Below, one piece after another: positions 1 to 10,848 of a stretch of 64,000 nt of DNA. The position numbers were made by a program, and so were the translations under genes. The DNA comes from Calamus simplicifolius (lineage: Eukaryota; Streptophyta; Magnoliopsida; Arecales; Arecaceae): contig UESW01004555.1 in NCBI GenBank assembly GCA_900491605.1, positions 206,118-270,117 of the forward strand, read 5' to 3'. The stretch's first letter is position 1. Each line of letters starts with the position of its first letter. The notes beneath the pieces are model-generated. The model was not told the DNA's origin. It saw nothing but the letters and a program-made list of their open reading frames with translations, and did no database searches.

Positions 1-412
1 TCCACCAACTATGGGTTCTACCCTCCAGTAAAAAGATGGCAATACCCAACCTCTGCTCCTCAGAGCTTTCCATCACATCAAATACTCTCTCGATCCTCTG
101 CAGCCATGCCCCGGCCTGAATAGGATCAGTAGTTCCCTAGAACTCCAGAGCCCCTAACTTCCTTGCTCTTTCCACATTCCTCACAACCTCCAAATTTTTA
201 GCTGAAAGGCTGGAACTAGCACCCACAGCTGCTACCACAGCCTGAGTAATCATGCCTACCAGCTCTGGCATACTAGGCCCTTGAGTCTGTGCCCGAGATG
301 GGTCCACTAGCACAGGGGTAACAGAATGTAAAGAAGACTCTAACATCTGCTCTGAAGATGCCCTCATCCTAGCCTCATTAGATACTGGCTCGATGGAATC
401 ACTAGAAGACAT
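1..412 (-). pseudogene. gag: gag N-terminal part, with an in-frame stop
   Basis: Capsid/nucleocapsid precursor of the minus-strand gypsy element, partial at the left edge. The reading frame opens with a Met at 412, runs about 91 residues through a Ser/Ala-rich leader, and meets a TAG after GALEF at about 137. The same frame then continues as GTTDPIQAGAWLQRIERVF and an MESSEEQR-type block ending GRTHSWW, the conserved retrotransposon gag (PF03732-type) pattern. The stop lies just before the conserved block, so this copy cannot make an ordinary Gag without readthrough. It could be a decayed codon or a sequencing error. The product would act in cytoplasmic virus-like particles. Confidence 0.8.
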
Positions 413-634
413 TCTATCAATTTAACTGCTTCTAACTGACATTCTGAGTCTACTTTAACCTTTGCTTCTATCCCTGCCTGAGGATTGCTCTGTCTCTCTA
501 GATGCCTTTATAGTAATCATCCTACAAGACATTATTCGTTACATCAGTTTCATCATTCAATAACTATAATCATAATCATGCAATCATCCTAGACTCCTAC
601 TCATACTTATTCCCCTAGGACCTAATAACCTAGG

Positions 635-646
635 GCTCTGATACCA
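635..646 (-). other. primer binding site, initiator Met tRNA
   Basis: The minus strand reads TGGTATCAGAGC, the classical plant site complementary to the 3' end of initiator Met tRNA. It lies five bases inside the LTR terminus (TGACA end at 652), which fixes the orientation and the LTR boundary. Confidence 0.92.
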
Positions 647-651
647 AAACT

Positions 652-3600
652 TGTCAGCTCCCCCTTCTCTCTGGGGCCACCGACAGCACACCTGCACACC
701 TATGGTAATCGGATAGAGTTTTACTAGTCTTTATGTAGCGCTCTATAAAGAGCTAGAGAACCCCAACTAATTATCATAAATAGCAGACGCTCGAAAACAT
801 ATCCTGTTAAAAACTTTTTATTATCATATCAAATATATATGCACATTACTCAATCAATACTAAGCATCAACCTGCTCAGATAATATTTTTCATGACATTC
901 CTCAGGCAATTTACAAGATCACATTCACAATCGATATCAAAATCATAAGTGCACATATCATGCTCATAATTTTCTCCAAAACATAAGTCTTATATTCATA
1001 TCCAAAAAGGTCTGAAACATCATTACATCTCACTATACACATACACATATGCAATATACAAATATCAATTCACACTATCTCAATATACAAGGCTATCATC
1101 TATACACCCTTGCATCCAAGTAAGCTTCACCAGCTAAGGGTTTTGTCCTGCTTATCCTGTGATCCTGGTAGAAATACTCACTGATCTGAAAGAAAATTTC
1201 AATCATAGAGGGGTGAGACCTAAGTCCCAGTAACTGAATAACCATCTAACTATGGAGAAATAGAGAACCATAACCTCATATTTTCAACCGCATGCCGATA
1301 CCATATAGCTTATATAACTCAAAGTATATTTTTAACATGATAACAGATAAAGTAAAATATAGCTTATTCTTCAAATAATATACCAGTACTAAAATACTCT
1401 ACAATAACATTTTACTGAAAGATAACTCATTAAGATAAAAATCCATGCATTACAATATAAAAATATGCATTCTTTATTTACAGCCCATACTTTATTAAAT
1501 TCTAGATTCCCATCGGAATCTGCTTGCTTACTGGCATCTCATGCACACTCTTCCTCTTGGGATAACTACTTGGCCCACTGGCCCTTTTTAAATTACAATA
1601 TATGCTTTTAAATCTTATGATACTGGGTTGTGTGTAATGCCTCTGAGGTACCACCCTACAGTCGCCCTCCTGTAAGTGTACTCTTATTGGGTGCGTGACT
1701 AGCAGGATCCCTGCACAAATAGCACCCCTTACCTGTGCGGTTCACCCGGCAAAGTGCTTTGTTTCTTAATCCTGAACCTTGGGTTTTCTCTCTGCCCCCA
1801 TGGGCTATATATAGTAACCAGCTCCACTGAGCTATGATTCATGACCCCACAGGCTGCTTACAACCTGCCCCACTGGCATGGTCAAGCATGCACTCACCCC
1901 TGATTCTGGGGTTCATCGTATGATCTATTCGCAAGGAGGTGCCGGCTCAATAGTAGTGTGCAATGCTTATGCTACAATACAGTCTAAATGGTGATCAGCC
2001 CCATAGCTGCCTGATGCTCAGTATGATACATACATCATTTGTAAAGCTTTATCATGTAAATATGCCATGTATACATTAACAATCCCCTCATCGAAACTCA
2101 TGCTTATGTCTTTATGCTCAAAACTCATGCTTATTTCTTTATGATTAAAACTTATGCTCAAAACTTATGCTTATTTCTTTATGCTTAAAACTCATGCTCA
2201 AAACTCATATATCAGAATATCATATACTAGGTTCTCATTTCTCAGATTTAAAACATACATAATACTTTACTAAGCATAACATACCACAACTAGGTATTAG
2301 TCTCATTATAGTAGCTTAAATTTACTTTTCATTGCTAGATGAGAAACCCACTCACCTTAGCAGGTTACTCCTCAACTAGTACTCAACTCTGGTATTCTGG
2401 CTCCCTGAAATAATCCTCTTGACCTACGTCAACATACAGATATGATAGCTATTAGGATTACCTTCACACGAGGTTTTTCCACGAAACCATGCATGCATAC
2501 ATGCTCTATCCTCTAATATCTCATTATTTTCTTCCATCCTTTCTCTACTCAAGATTTCTTCCACTATTACCTCAAAATATAAGAATCATAAGAAAATCTA
2601 AAGTTATGCAAGATCTAGGGAGGCTATAGCTTACCTAAAGCCAAGACAAACCCCAAGCTTTTCTTCTTCCTCCTCTTCCTCTTTCTTTCTCCTTTTCTTC
2701 TTCTTCCTTTTCCTCTCTTTTCTTCTCTTCTTTCTCTTTCTTTCTTTCTTTTTTTTCTCTGGCTGAACTCATGTTTTTTCTTTCTCTCTAATGACTTGGG
2801 GACCAAGTCATGGGTGACTTAAGGGCTAAGGCATGCCAAAATCCCATTTTGCCCTCGAACACTCTTAACACACACTTTTGAAAGAACATGTGGCTCACTT
2901 ATAATCATGATATTTTGCCCTTAGATTTTCTTTTTCAAATTGCCCTTAGCATAATTAGTAATTGACATCTGAGCCTTTTCCAAATTTGCCCCCGATATAA
3001 CATTTTTTTAATCGATTTATAGCTCAGATTATTATTTTTTATTTAAATTAATACTTTTATATAATATTTCTAAGAAAAGACTTCACCAACTTGAAGAACT
3101 CGATTTTAGAAATCCAACGGTTCAAACGACACTCAAATTGGACTTAAAACGGAATAAATATGCAATTTTCAAGATTTAACCCAAAAAATATGTCGTCTTA
3201 GAGTCGGCTCCAACAGATTTAGTGTCGGCTCCAGCAAAAATTGGTGTCGGCTCCAAAAATTAGAGTCGGCTCTAATATTGCAGTAGAAATGCTAACCTTA
3301 TGTATTTCTCTGCAGGTGTCGACACCCCCTTCTATAGGTGTTGACTCTAAAGCATGTCGAAAGTTCAAAACCGTGCCAGAGTCTACTCCACTCCAATTAG
3401 AGTCGACTCTAATTACTAAAAACATCACTTAAGGATAAAACTCAAACTAAACTTGATTTTTCTTATGATTTAAGCCTATTAAAACTTAAATCTCTTAATT
3501 TCTTAAATCAAACTCATTAGCACTCAAAAATATACTCATTTACTCCAAAATTTCTTCTTTTTACATTTATCAAAAGGACAACGCCTATACTTCACTGAAA

Positions 3601-3675
3601 CCCTCTGACTTTTATTTCAAATAAAAAATATCATTAATATTACATAATAAATTACAAGGTTTTCGAGATGTTACA
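652..3675 (-). repeat. Long LTR (about 3.0 kb) of the gypsy element
   Basis: On the minus strand it begins TGTAACATCTCG at 3675 and ends GCTGACA at 652, directly before the primer site. TG...CA ends and the TGTAACATC start are typical of plant gypsy LTRs. The interior is AT-rich. At 2640-2790 there is a long pyrimidine-rich tract on the plus strand, and at 3183-3421 a cluster of GGAGCCGACAC-type motifs. Short ORFs in it show no recognisable protein. The sister 3' LTR is outside the window, so age cannot be judged. Confidence 0.88.
3183..3421 (-). repeat. Cluster of GGAGCCGACAC/TC motifs near the LTR 5' end
   Basis: On the element's sense (minus) strand GGAGCCGAC(AC/TC) recurs near 3195, 3221, 3243 and 3263. 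Diverged forms follow, such as GTGTCGACACC near 3317 and AGAGTCGACTC near 3400. Spacing is about 20-60 bases. The cluster lies in the first 500 bases of the LTR, the expected U3 enhancer region. The same motif is reiterated in the Sirevirus LTR at 6060-6400. Confidence 0.8.
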
Positions 3676-3676
3676 T

Positions 3677-4344
3677 AGACAACGGCCGGTCTCCGTCAAC
3701 TCCATGGAGCCCCAGCGGAAACCAGCTATCGAACCCTGTTTGGACCTTTTAGCCGCCTCTGAGTCCTTCGGAAGCTCTCAGTTCGGCCATGGTGACTCCG
3801 TCCCAATCCTCTACGGACTCTCCTGTCTTCAACTCCCAAAGCCCCTGCTTTTGGTCCTAGCCATAGTCATCCCCATCACCCTTCTTCGGATCCTTTGGAT
3901 CCATGTCCTAGCTCTCCACGAACGGCCGTCTCCTAGCTCCTGCCTTTCTCTCGGTGTTGTTGATGAGGAGCTTGGTCTAGAATGAATTAATTAGTCAGCA
4001 CCATTCCGGACTCCTGGCTATCCTCTAAACCTCTTTGTCAAGCTCACCTCCCTCTGTCGCAACTAGAAGCTGGAGGTTGGTCCTTCGTCGTCCAAAGCGT
4101 CCGCTCTTAGGATTACGGGAGACCAAAACAAGTGATTCTATGGTAGGAGTAAGGCCTGGTGGCATAGGCGAGGTCCATTGACTTTATACCAAGGCCATTG
4201 ATGAGGGCTGTACTGGTAATTCCATGGCAAGGACAATACATGATGTCATGTGGTTCAAATGGATATATCACGGCCTATGGGAGGTGAACCACTACTTAGA
4301 GGATAGGATTTTTCACCATCCATTCTAGCATTAGCAAAATTAGT
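3677..4344 (+). repeat. Element X 5' LTR, left segment
   Basis: The block starting GACAACGGCCG is clearly homologous to 11323-11648 and, after that copy's interruptions, to 24371-24404 and 36567-36885. Here the sequence reads straight through CCTCTAAACCTCTTTGTCAAG, with neither the GTTCT duplication nor the CACTA present. It is therefore the uninterrupted sister of the 3' LTR. Short ORFs in it are not genes. Confidence 0.75.
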
Positions 4345-4345
4345 T

Positions 4346-5304
4346 GTTGACATTCATAGTGAGAGGTCTGATGCATTATCAAGGATGTTAGGAAGAGAAG
4401 TGTCTGAATTTGAAGAAGTTAGGGCTAATCAGTTGCCCTTGGAGCTTAGATTACTTCACAACATCTGTAGTAGGATCTTATTCCCTAAGACTGGCCGATT
4501 TGAGTATGTCTCAGAGCGAGACATTATAGTTATGAATAGTGTTCTGACTGGTTAGCCTATTAACCTTGCTGGATGATGATTTTCTACATGGCTGAGGCTG
4601 GAGGCAAAAGGAGATCTTCACTGCCCTATGGTATGATTTTGATAATGGTGTTTAGAAGTCAAGGTATTGTAATTTCTGATAATGAGCCATCAAAGAACCT
4701 TAGACACACTGATTACTATAGCTTGGCTACTGTGCATCGGATGGGCTTTGTGAAGGTTAATGGTCAATGGGAGAGGAAAGGTCATCTGGATGAAAGAGCC
4801 GCTGACATTAGGACTTCTGCACCATCTGAGGTTGGTCCATCAACGAGGCATTCTTCACCAGAGCCTAGCAGATCTTCACCATCTCCTGCTCCAGTTCCTG
4901 TACCACCACCTATGTCATCTGTCGGATTTTTAGATATTCAGTTAGAGCAACTCAAGAGTTTACTTGATGCTCAAAAAGAAGAAATGAAGACAGAGTTTGA
5001 TAGCCAATTTATGAATTTGAAAGAAACCCTTTACTCTTTGGATGATCGCATTAGAATGATTGAGTCTACCCTTGGTTCCTCTGCTGAATCCTTAAAGAAT
5101 GATCTCAAGAACATATTTGAAGAGCTTAAGGATATTGGTGGAGACTCAAAGACTTACTCCAAATGCAATGCTGAGCTTCAGGACAAAATTATGACTGCAT
5201 GTGCATTTGTTGATAGAAGATTAAAGGAATTTGTAAGGACTCAGAGTGAAGGGATGGCAAGGATTGTAGAAGAACTGCAAAGACATATTAGAAATAATTT
5301 GTAA
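4346..5304 (+). pseudogene. Sirevirus envelope-like / plant transposon protein ORF, broken
   Basis: The 5' part (4346-4555) carries the block LPLELRLLHNICSRILFPKTG and ERDIIVMNSVLTG, then a TAG. The next frame, 4573-5304 (243 residues), carries LPYGMILIMVFRSQGI and VHRMGFVKVNGQWERKG. This is the layout of the putative plant transposon protein domain found in the extra ORF of Sireviruses and relatives. It is followed by a Ser/Pro-rich linker (about residues 75-115) and a long coiled coil (about 120-240). A stop plus a frameshift near 4553-4575 separate the halves. I see no clear signal peptide or membrane segment in what remains, so an envelope role is not supported. Confidence 0.75.
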
Positions 5305-5536
5305 TTATCTTGTAATGAAGTGTCTTTGATAATTAGTCTAGTTTGATGTTGATTTATCTTGAAGCTTTAATGTAATGATGTATAGCTTGATGTTTAATAT
5401 AGTAGAGTTTTATGTTGTAATATTTGACTTTTGATGTAATGAACTTATCTTATACTTAATGAATATCTTTTGATCATTGAAAAATCTATCAATTTTGTCA
5501 TTTTACTTAACCCTTCTTGATCTTTTTGTTGATTAC

Positions 5537-5892
5537 AAAAAAGGGGGAGAGTTATGTAAGCATTTCCTAATCGTATATGCATTGAATGTAAAACAAAAAA
5601 GGGGGAGAAATATTTAGCTTTTGTATATGCATTGGATCAAGTAAGCTCAATTAAGCTTAATTTATTGGTATCTAATTAACTGCACATAAGGAGAGGCAAT
5701 TAAAATTGGTATCAAACATTAAAATTTTCTGTTAAAAGGAAGAATAATTGTTAAATTGAACATCATAGGGGGAGCTACCTCATTCAGGGGGAGCTTACGT
5801 GTGAGGGACAAACATTTGAGAAAATTGAGTGAGAATCCTATTGTTTACTATGCATATACTCAATGTTTTTATAATCATCAAAAGGTGGAGAT
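5537..5892 (+). other. Multiple polypurine tracts before the Sirevirus 3' LTR
   Basis: AAAAAAGGGGGAGA near 5537-5550, AAAAAAGGGGGAGAAA near 5595-5610, AGGGGGAGC near 5767-5775, AGGGGGAGC near 5786-5794, and finally AAAGGTGGAG at 5881-5890 immediately before the LTR. Only the last lies at the normal plus-strand primer position. The repeated upstream tracts are the Sirevirus signature. Confidence 0.85.
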
Positions 5893-7401
5893 TGTTGACC
5901 CAATTATTGATTTTGATTATTAATAAAAAGATATGAGTATATTCATTTTATTACTAATAGATTTAATAAGTGTTTCAGGGCTTAATAAGATTTGATCAAT
6001 CAAAAAGGATAAAGAAATACATTTTTGAATCAATTGCCAGAAGTATGTTTCAAAATTCAGAGCCTGGAGTCAACACCTAGAAGGTCTGGAGCCGACCCCA
6101 TGGTGGATCAGATGCTTTCTTGATTTTTGGCAGATCAGGAGTCGACACTCAGAGTTTCGGAGCCGACACCTAGATTTCAGGAGCCGACACTTACAGTCTC
6201 TGGAGCCAACTCCAATACGAGAACAGAAAGCATGTTTTTGGACTACTCTGAAGCCAACACTTACAATTTTTCGGAGCTGACTCCCGAATGCGAAGAGCCG
6301 ACACTTACCTTTTTCGGAGCCGACTCCTCAACGAACTTTTACTTTCTATTTTTGGATACTCGACTTGGAGCCGACACCTAAAAAGTTGGAGCCGACTCCA
6401 ACCTGTCAGGAATGGATTTTTAAAGTGTTAGAACGGCCTCCAACGGTAATATTTTCTCACCTAATCTCTAACGGATACTTTTCTTGTGTGTAGAAGGAAT
6501 CCAAGGATAAAAATAATGGCTAGTTGTTCATCTAATCTTGGATAAAAGAAGAATCTATAAAAGGGGAGTCCGTCCATTTGAAAAAAAGAGGAGAAGAGAA
6601 AAAAAATAGAGAGAAAACAAATTAAAAAAATCCGAGAAGTCTTGAGCAAGAAATCAAGAGGAAAGAGTTAAAGTTTAAATCCATCAACTCCAGAAAGCTC
6701 AAAGAGAAATCTAATGCATTCAAGTTTAAAATCGGAGGATTTTCCAAAAGAAGAAAAAGAGAGCCAAAAGCCTTATTTTTCCCAACTTCTCATCTGCAAT
6801 CTTTGTGAAGAATCCGAGCTGAGGCCTGATTCAACATCTCAAAGGAGAAGAGGAAAAGAAGAAAAGAAGAAAAGCTCAAATCAACTTTGCTTCAAACAGG
6901 CTTTTCTAACCTTGTTTATTTATATTGAATATTTTCTCATTTGAGGAGCTGTTTGTTATTGTAAACTCTATTCTCATTAGTTTTTGCTAGTTCAATCAGG
7001 GGGATTGAATTAGTAGAGGTAGCATACCTCGGGACAAGCTAAGGTTAGCTTGGGTTTGGGTTTTGTGCTGGTGAGCCCAGAAAACCAGCTGGGTTCGTTG
7101 TGATCCCGTGGGAAACAACAAGTTTTAAGTTGTGAGCTTGTAAAACAACTCGGCTGTAATCTAGTAGATTATAGTATGGACCCAAGTGGTACTTGGGAGT
7201 GGACGTAGGTGTTGGATACACCGAATCACTATAAAATCCATGTATTTGCCGTGTTTTGATTCTCTCTCTCTATCTCTTTGTTTATGGTTAATATTTATCC
7301 TGCACTTAATCTTGTGTATTCCAAAGCCAATCGTTTTAAAAGGTTAAATTTTTTTAAGAACCCAATTCACCCCCCCTCTTGGGTTGCCATCTGGGCCAAC
7401 A
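5893..7401 (+). repeat. Sirevirus 3' LTR
   Basis: It starts TGTTGACCC directly after the last polypurine tract and ends CATCTGGGCCAACA at 7401, giving 1,509 bp with TG...CA ends. The 3' part contains the C-rich CACCCCCCCTCTTGGGTTGCC stretch typical of Sirevirus LTR ends. A dense GGAGCCGACAC motif cluster lies at 6060-6400. No sister LTR is in the window. Confidence 0.88.
6060..6400 (+). repeat. About 12 copies of the GGAGCCGACAC/TC motif in the Sirevirus LTR
   Basis: GGAGCCGACACCTA, GGAGCCGACACTTAC and GGAGCCGACTCC variants recur about every 20-45 bases from near 6064 to 6398, with decayed copies such as GGAGTCAACACC. They lie 170-510 bases into the LTR, upstream of the AT-rich body, where U3 enhancers are expected. 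Orientation relative to the LTR is the same as in the gypsy LTR at 3183-3421. Confidence 0.85.
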
Positions 7402-7958
7402 GATGGGATAGCATCTGTAGCTCTGACATGCCACTAAGTAGCAAGCATCTTCATAAAGGCCCTGATAAGTGGCAGCACCTCAAGTCTCACAAAAATTAAC
7501 CCTGACATTCCATCCACAAAAGTCATCATTCATCAAGACGCCTCAACCACTCAGACCAGATGAGCCCCAAAAGTCATCATCTATCATGAGGCTCCACGTG
7601 ACTCATTCTTTCACTAGACGACAAGGCTCCAAGCTTCTCAAGCAAGCCACACAGAGTCCAAAGATGAATAAAACGGGTAAGAGGGATCCCCGACGAGGTA
7701 ACCCACAATAACACACGCTCATTCTTGCTTATAGAGGGCTCTTCTTTAAGCCTTTCTCTCTCTCTTTCAAGTTTCTTCAAGCTTTCGACTGTTGCCCAGA
7801 GCACTGACTTGAGCGTCGGAGGGTCCCTGCTAGAATTTCTAGTCCCCATGACTTTTTGCAGCCTTCCAGAGTGAGAAGCTCGCCGAAAGATCCCGAGCTC
7901 GCTGGAGAAGGCGATCGAACGCTCACAAATGTTCGAGGAGGGTCATATGGCAATACCA
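7402..7958 (+). repeat. Element X 5' LTR, right segment
   Basis: From about 7585 to 7958 this aligns with 36993-37369: shared TGAGGCTCCACGTGA, ACAAGGCTCCAAGCTTCTCA, GAGGGCTCTTCTTTAAG and GCCCAGAGCACTGACTTGAG, ending ATGGCAATACCA before the primer site. 7402-7584 has no clear counterpart at 36885-36992, so one copy was rearranged when the Sirevirus arrived or later. The two LTRs differ at many positions, which indicates considerable age. Confidence 0.75.
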
Positions 7959-7960
7959 GA

Positions 7961-7980
7961 TTGGCGCGCCAGGAAGGGGG
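7961..7980 (+). other. Primer binding site of element X
   Basis: TTGGCGCGCCAGGAAGGGGG, two bases after the LTR end. It is identical to the site of the 12.7 kb Tat element at 12839-12858 and close to the one at 57504-57523, which ties the three elements to one subgroup. Confidence 0.85.
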
Positions 7981-7989
7981 GACGCACTA

Positions 7990-8395
7990 AAGGAAAGAGA
8001 GCTTCGTCTCCCTGAGCTATAAGCCTTTGTTCCCTTTAAGATAGTCATGGTGATGATGCGCTGCCAGAGGTCCTCGCCAATCATGTTGGGGGGCATCCAC
8101 ATTGCACTGAGCAGCAAAAGACCACCCTCTCTGCTCCTCTTTCACCATCGGCCTAAGCTGCTCTAATTAACCAACTATCCATCCTCAATCAACAAGTTCA
8201 AGCTTTGGTTGCAGCAGTTCATGAGCTGTTAGAGAAACGCTCAATTGCCACTCAGCAGCAGCTCAAGCCTTTCGCATCACCTATAATAACTGTACCAGTT
8301 AGCCAACAATCCACTCACGAGAGATCTTCTCAGAGAGAGGCTCACCGCCATCATGATTCACCTAAGCACCTTGAAGCCCCCTAAATGAAGGCATC
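7990..8395 (+). pseudogene. gag: Element X gag N-terminal remnant
   Basis: No open frame survives, but the order of short blocks matches the gag start of the Tat element at 57540-57800. Shared features are a GGGGGGCATCC stretch, a run encoding AEQQ-like residues, a CTCCGCCTCCACCATCG-like stretch, and then sequence for a Gln-rich helix (ALVAAVHELLEK-like, near 8205-8240). The homology ends near 8395 and no capsid or zinc-knuckle region follows. This is a broken fragment. Confidence 0.6.
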
Positions 8396-9632
8396 AGTGG
8401 CAAAGTGATTCCCAGAATGGACAAACTTGAGGCATTGTCCATGGTCAATCAACTTGGGCATTTATGAGCATCCTAACTCCTAATCACCTCAAGCATTTAT
8501 GGGTATTTTGATTCTTAAGCTGAGAGGTATTGATGCAATTAATGTAAGGTGGAAGATGAGGACAAGGGGCTTTGACCTCCACCTACCCCCTCTCTTCCTC
8601 TTTCTTTCTCTCTGGTGCACCCAGAGCCAAACCGAGCCTAGGATCTCCTGCGGATTCTATTCCAGCTGCTCTCAAATTTTGACACTGGTATCTCCCACCT
8701 TCAATTGACATAGTTCCCTGGGGGGTAGGTCGTCAACTCAGCAAAAGGAGACAAATTTCTTCAAAGAAAAATCTCTCAAGCCGACATCGACACCAAACAC
8801 AACATAAAGGCAAAAAGCCACGAAAGCTAAGTACATCACACTTTGAGAAACAGTTTCTTTTCATTCAATTTTTCATACCCATGTGCCAGCATGAGAAACC
8901 CCCGTGGTAATTTTTAAAATGACCTTGGTCACCCCGTGACCATAAGGACACCCCCGGACCGGCGTGAGAAACATTCGAAGCAGTTCAAGTCTTATGGTTC
9001 CAGCGGCCTCGAGTCAACGCCCAGACCGACCGTGAAACCCCCGAGGCAGTTTTATTTCAACCCCAGCGGCCTTATATATGCCTCAGCAGCATCATTATAA
9101 TCTCAATGGTTTTATTGCAGCCTCAACGGCTCTATCAACCTTAGTGACCCTAACTCAGCCTCAGCGGTATCAACTTTGCCCCAAAGACTGACTCCAGCAT
9201 CGACATTTAAGCCCGAGGCCAGCTCGGCACTAAAGATCGGCTCCAGCATTGGCACTTAAACCCAAGGCCAGCTCGGCACCTAAGACCGACTCCAGCGTTG
9301 GCATCGGCTTTATTAGCTTCAACGGTGTTATCTTTGCCCCAACGGCATTATTACAGCCTCAACGACTCTGTAAGCCTTAGCAGCTAACGACCAAGTAGTT
9401 TTTGAATAAGCAAAAGCATGATTCCAGAGAGCGTATAGCTATCCACACGAGATATATAAAATTATCAATACTGGAAGCAGTGCAAAAAGGAAAAAAGATC
9501 TCTCTACCAGAAAGGAATCAAAGCCCAAAGCTAGCATAAAAAGACAAGTGCAAAGATAAAAAGTTCTACACTTCTTTTACTTGGCTGATGCATGGTACAC
9601 AAACTAAAAAATATGGGGAGCAATTGATGGAG
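8396..9632 (+). other. Non-coding interior of element X, with a degenerate repeat zone
   Basis: No gene is recognised in 8396-8780. From about 8880 to 9420 there are loosely repeated GC-rich phrases, such as AGCGGCCT, GCCTCAACGGCTC and GACCGACTCCAGCGTTGGC with AGGCCAGCTCGGCAC near 9190-9305. In the related 12.7 kb element the same place, between pol and the antisense ORF, is filled by a tandem array, so this is probably X's decayed post-pol repeat zone. Pol itself appears deleted. Confidence 0.5.
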
Positions 9633-10327
9633 CTAATCAACCTCATAGGCTACGATGGCCGCATCTCTGCCTATCTTCTCCTCAGTGCCGACCTTCTCTA
9701 ACTCGGCCTCCTCGGCTTGTCAGCCTTTCTCTCTTTTTCCTCCCTTTTTGGAGCTTCGGTTCTCCGTGTTTAGTGGAATGGTGCGGCAGTGATGTAAATT
9801 AAGAGCCTGGAGAACCCCTTGAGATGAAGAGACCCTGACATGTCAACCATTTACACTATGGATAACCTGGTGATCTTTACCAACCAAACCAGGCATAGAC
9901 TCAAGAGGACGTACGTGTATCGTCCCAAGGAACATGCTAGGTGCTGCTCTCCAAGAGGACCAGCATGACGGAGCTCTACACGGCCAAGCCTTTGAGGAAG
10001 CTTCGATCTTTCCCGACAGCTGCTCCCAACTCTACGGACCGAGCCCAAGTCCACATCCGCTTCAGACTGCCCAAGAATCTATTCCGGGCTCCATCTCCTG
10101 GGTGCCTTCGGCCACGAGAGGTTCCAGCTTCCTTCCCTAGCTGTTTCAGCATCCATCTCGGCTTCCTTGGCGGCCATCCTAGGCGGCCTCCCCAAGTCCA
10201 CCTCTGGTTCTCTCTGGACCTCCCAGCCGTCTCGGCTGACTCCCAGAACCGTCCTGCGCTCCCGGGCTCCCAACTCCACACCACCATCCCCAACTTTGGG
10301 AGCATCATCTGACCCCATGAGCGACAA
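9633..10327 (-). pseudogene. Antisense-ORF remnant of element X
   Basis: On the minus strand the last codons before a TAG at 9633-9635 encode an acidic helix (EEAELEKVGTEEKIG, then AAIVAYEVD). This resembles the charged coiled-coil C-terminus of the antisense ORF in the 12.7 kb Tat element. Further upstream on the same strand, 10327 to about 9980, two overlapping short frames are rich in Arg, Glu and Gly (for example MAAKEAEMDAETAREGSW). They may be the linker part of the same ORF, broken by frameshifts. Function unknown. The C-terminal match is the stronger part; the rest is inference. Confidence 0.45.
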
Positions 10328-10394
10328 AAGGGATATGTTATCTAGCTTCTTACATGCATACGTGAAGACGTGGCATTAATTCCTGCATGCAGGC

Positions 10395-10840
10395 ATAGGG
10401 ACGTGGCTTCGGTTGTTCCCAGCTCTGTTTCTCCACCCTGGCTTTCCTCAACGGTCTCCGGACTCCTAGATTTCCTCAACAGCCTCCGGACTCCCAGCCT
10501 TTCTCGCCGGTTGTCCTGCCTTTCCTCAACGGTCGCCGACTGTCCTGGCTTCCCTCGACGACCGCCGACTGTCCTAGCTTCAACGGCCGCCGATTGTCCT
10601 GGCTTTCCTCAACGGCCGTCGGCTGTCCTGGCTTCCCTCAACGGCCTTCGAACTCCTTGCTTTCCTCAATGGCCTTCGGACTCCTGGCTTTCCTCAATGG
10701 CCTCCGGACTCCCGGCCTTCCTCGCTGATTGTCCTAGCTTTCCTTAACGGCCTCCGGACTCTTGACTTTCCTTAACGGCCTCTAGACTCCCAGCCTTTCT
10801 TGCCGGCTGTCCTAGCTTTCCTCAACAGCCTCATCCTCGA
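10395..10840 (+). repeat. Short tandem repeat, about 28-33 bp units
   Basis: About 14 variants of CTCCGGACTCCTGGCTTTCC followed by TCAACGGC, alternating with CGGCTGTCCTGGCTT forms. The array ends just before the MITE at 10849. It leaves a 125-codon frame open on the plus strand (10370-10747), which is Ser/Pro/Leu-rich and matches nothing I know. I treat that frame as a product of the repeat. Confidence 0.75.
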
Positions 10841-10848
10841 CGGACTAA

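Larger units (their letters stand above)
1..3675 (-). mobile_element. 5' end of a Ty3/gypsy (chromovirus-like) retrotransposon
   Basis: Read on the minus strand the order is LTR (3675 to 652), a five-base spacer, a primer site for initiator Met tRNA, then gag running off the left edge of the window. A long LTR of about 3 kb, a Met-tRNA primer site and a gag with a DPIQAGAWLQRIERVF block fit the Del/Tekay group of chromoviruses. That placement is inference, because no pol or chromodomain is inside the window. The outer LTR end abuts old element X at 3676, so this copy probably inserted into X's 5' LTR. The matching target duplication would lie left of position 1. Confidence 0.85.
4345..7401 (+). 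mobile_element. 5'-truncated Sirevirus (Ty1/copia), 3' end only
   Basis: The segment holds a broken envelope-like ORF, a series of A-rich/GGGGGAG polypurine tracts and one LTR starting TGTTGACCC and ending GGGCCAACA. Multiple polypurine tracts upstream of the 3' LTR and an extra ORF after pol are known hallmarks of the Sirevirus lineage. Gag, protease, integrase and RT are absent, and so is the 5' LTR. Homology to X's LTR stops at about 4344 and resumes after 7401. Confidence 0.85.

Noticed and set aside
2624..2806. A 60-codon Lys/Arg-rich minus-strand ORF
   Set aside because: It is the translation of a pyrimidine-rich tract within the gypsy LTR.
4573..5304. A host coiled-coil gene
   Set aside because: It lies directly before Sirevirus polypurine tracts and LTR, and its upstream half shows the plant transposon protein blocks in another frame.
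10370..10747. A 125-codon Ser/Pro-rich ORF
   Set aside because: It coincides with the short tandem repeat at 10395-10840 and has no homology I can recognise.
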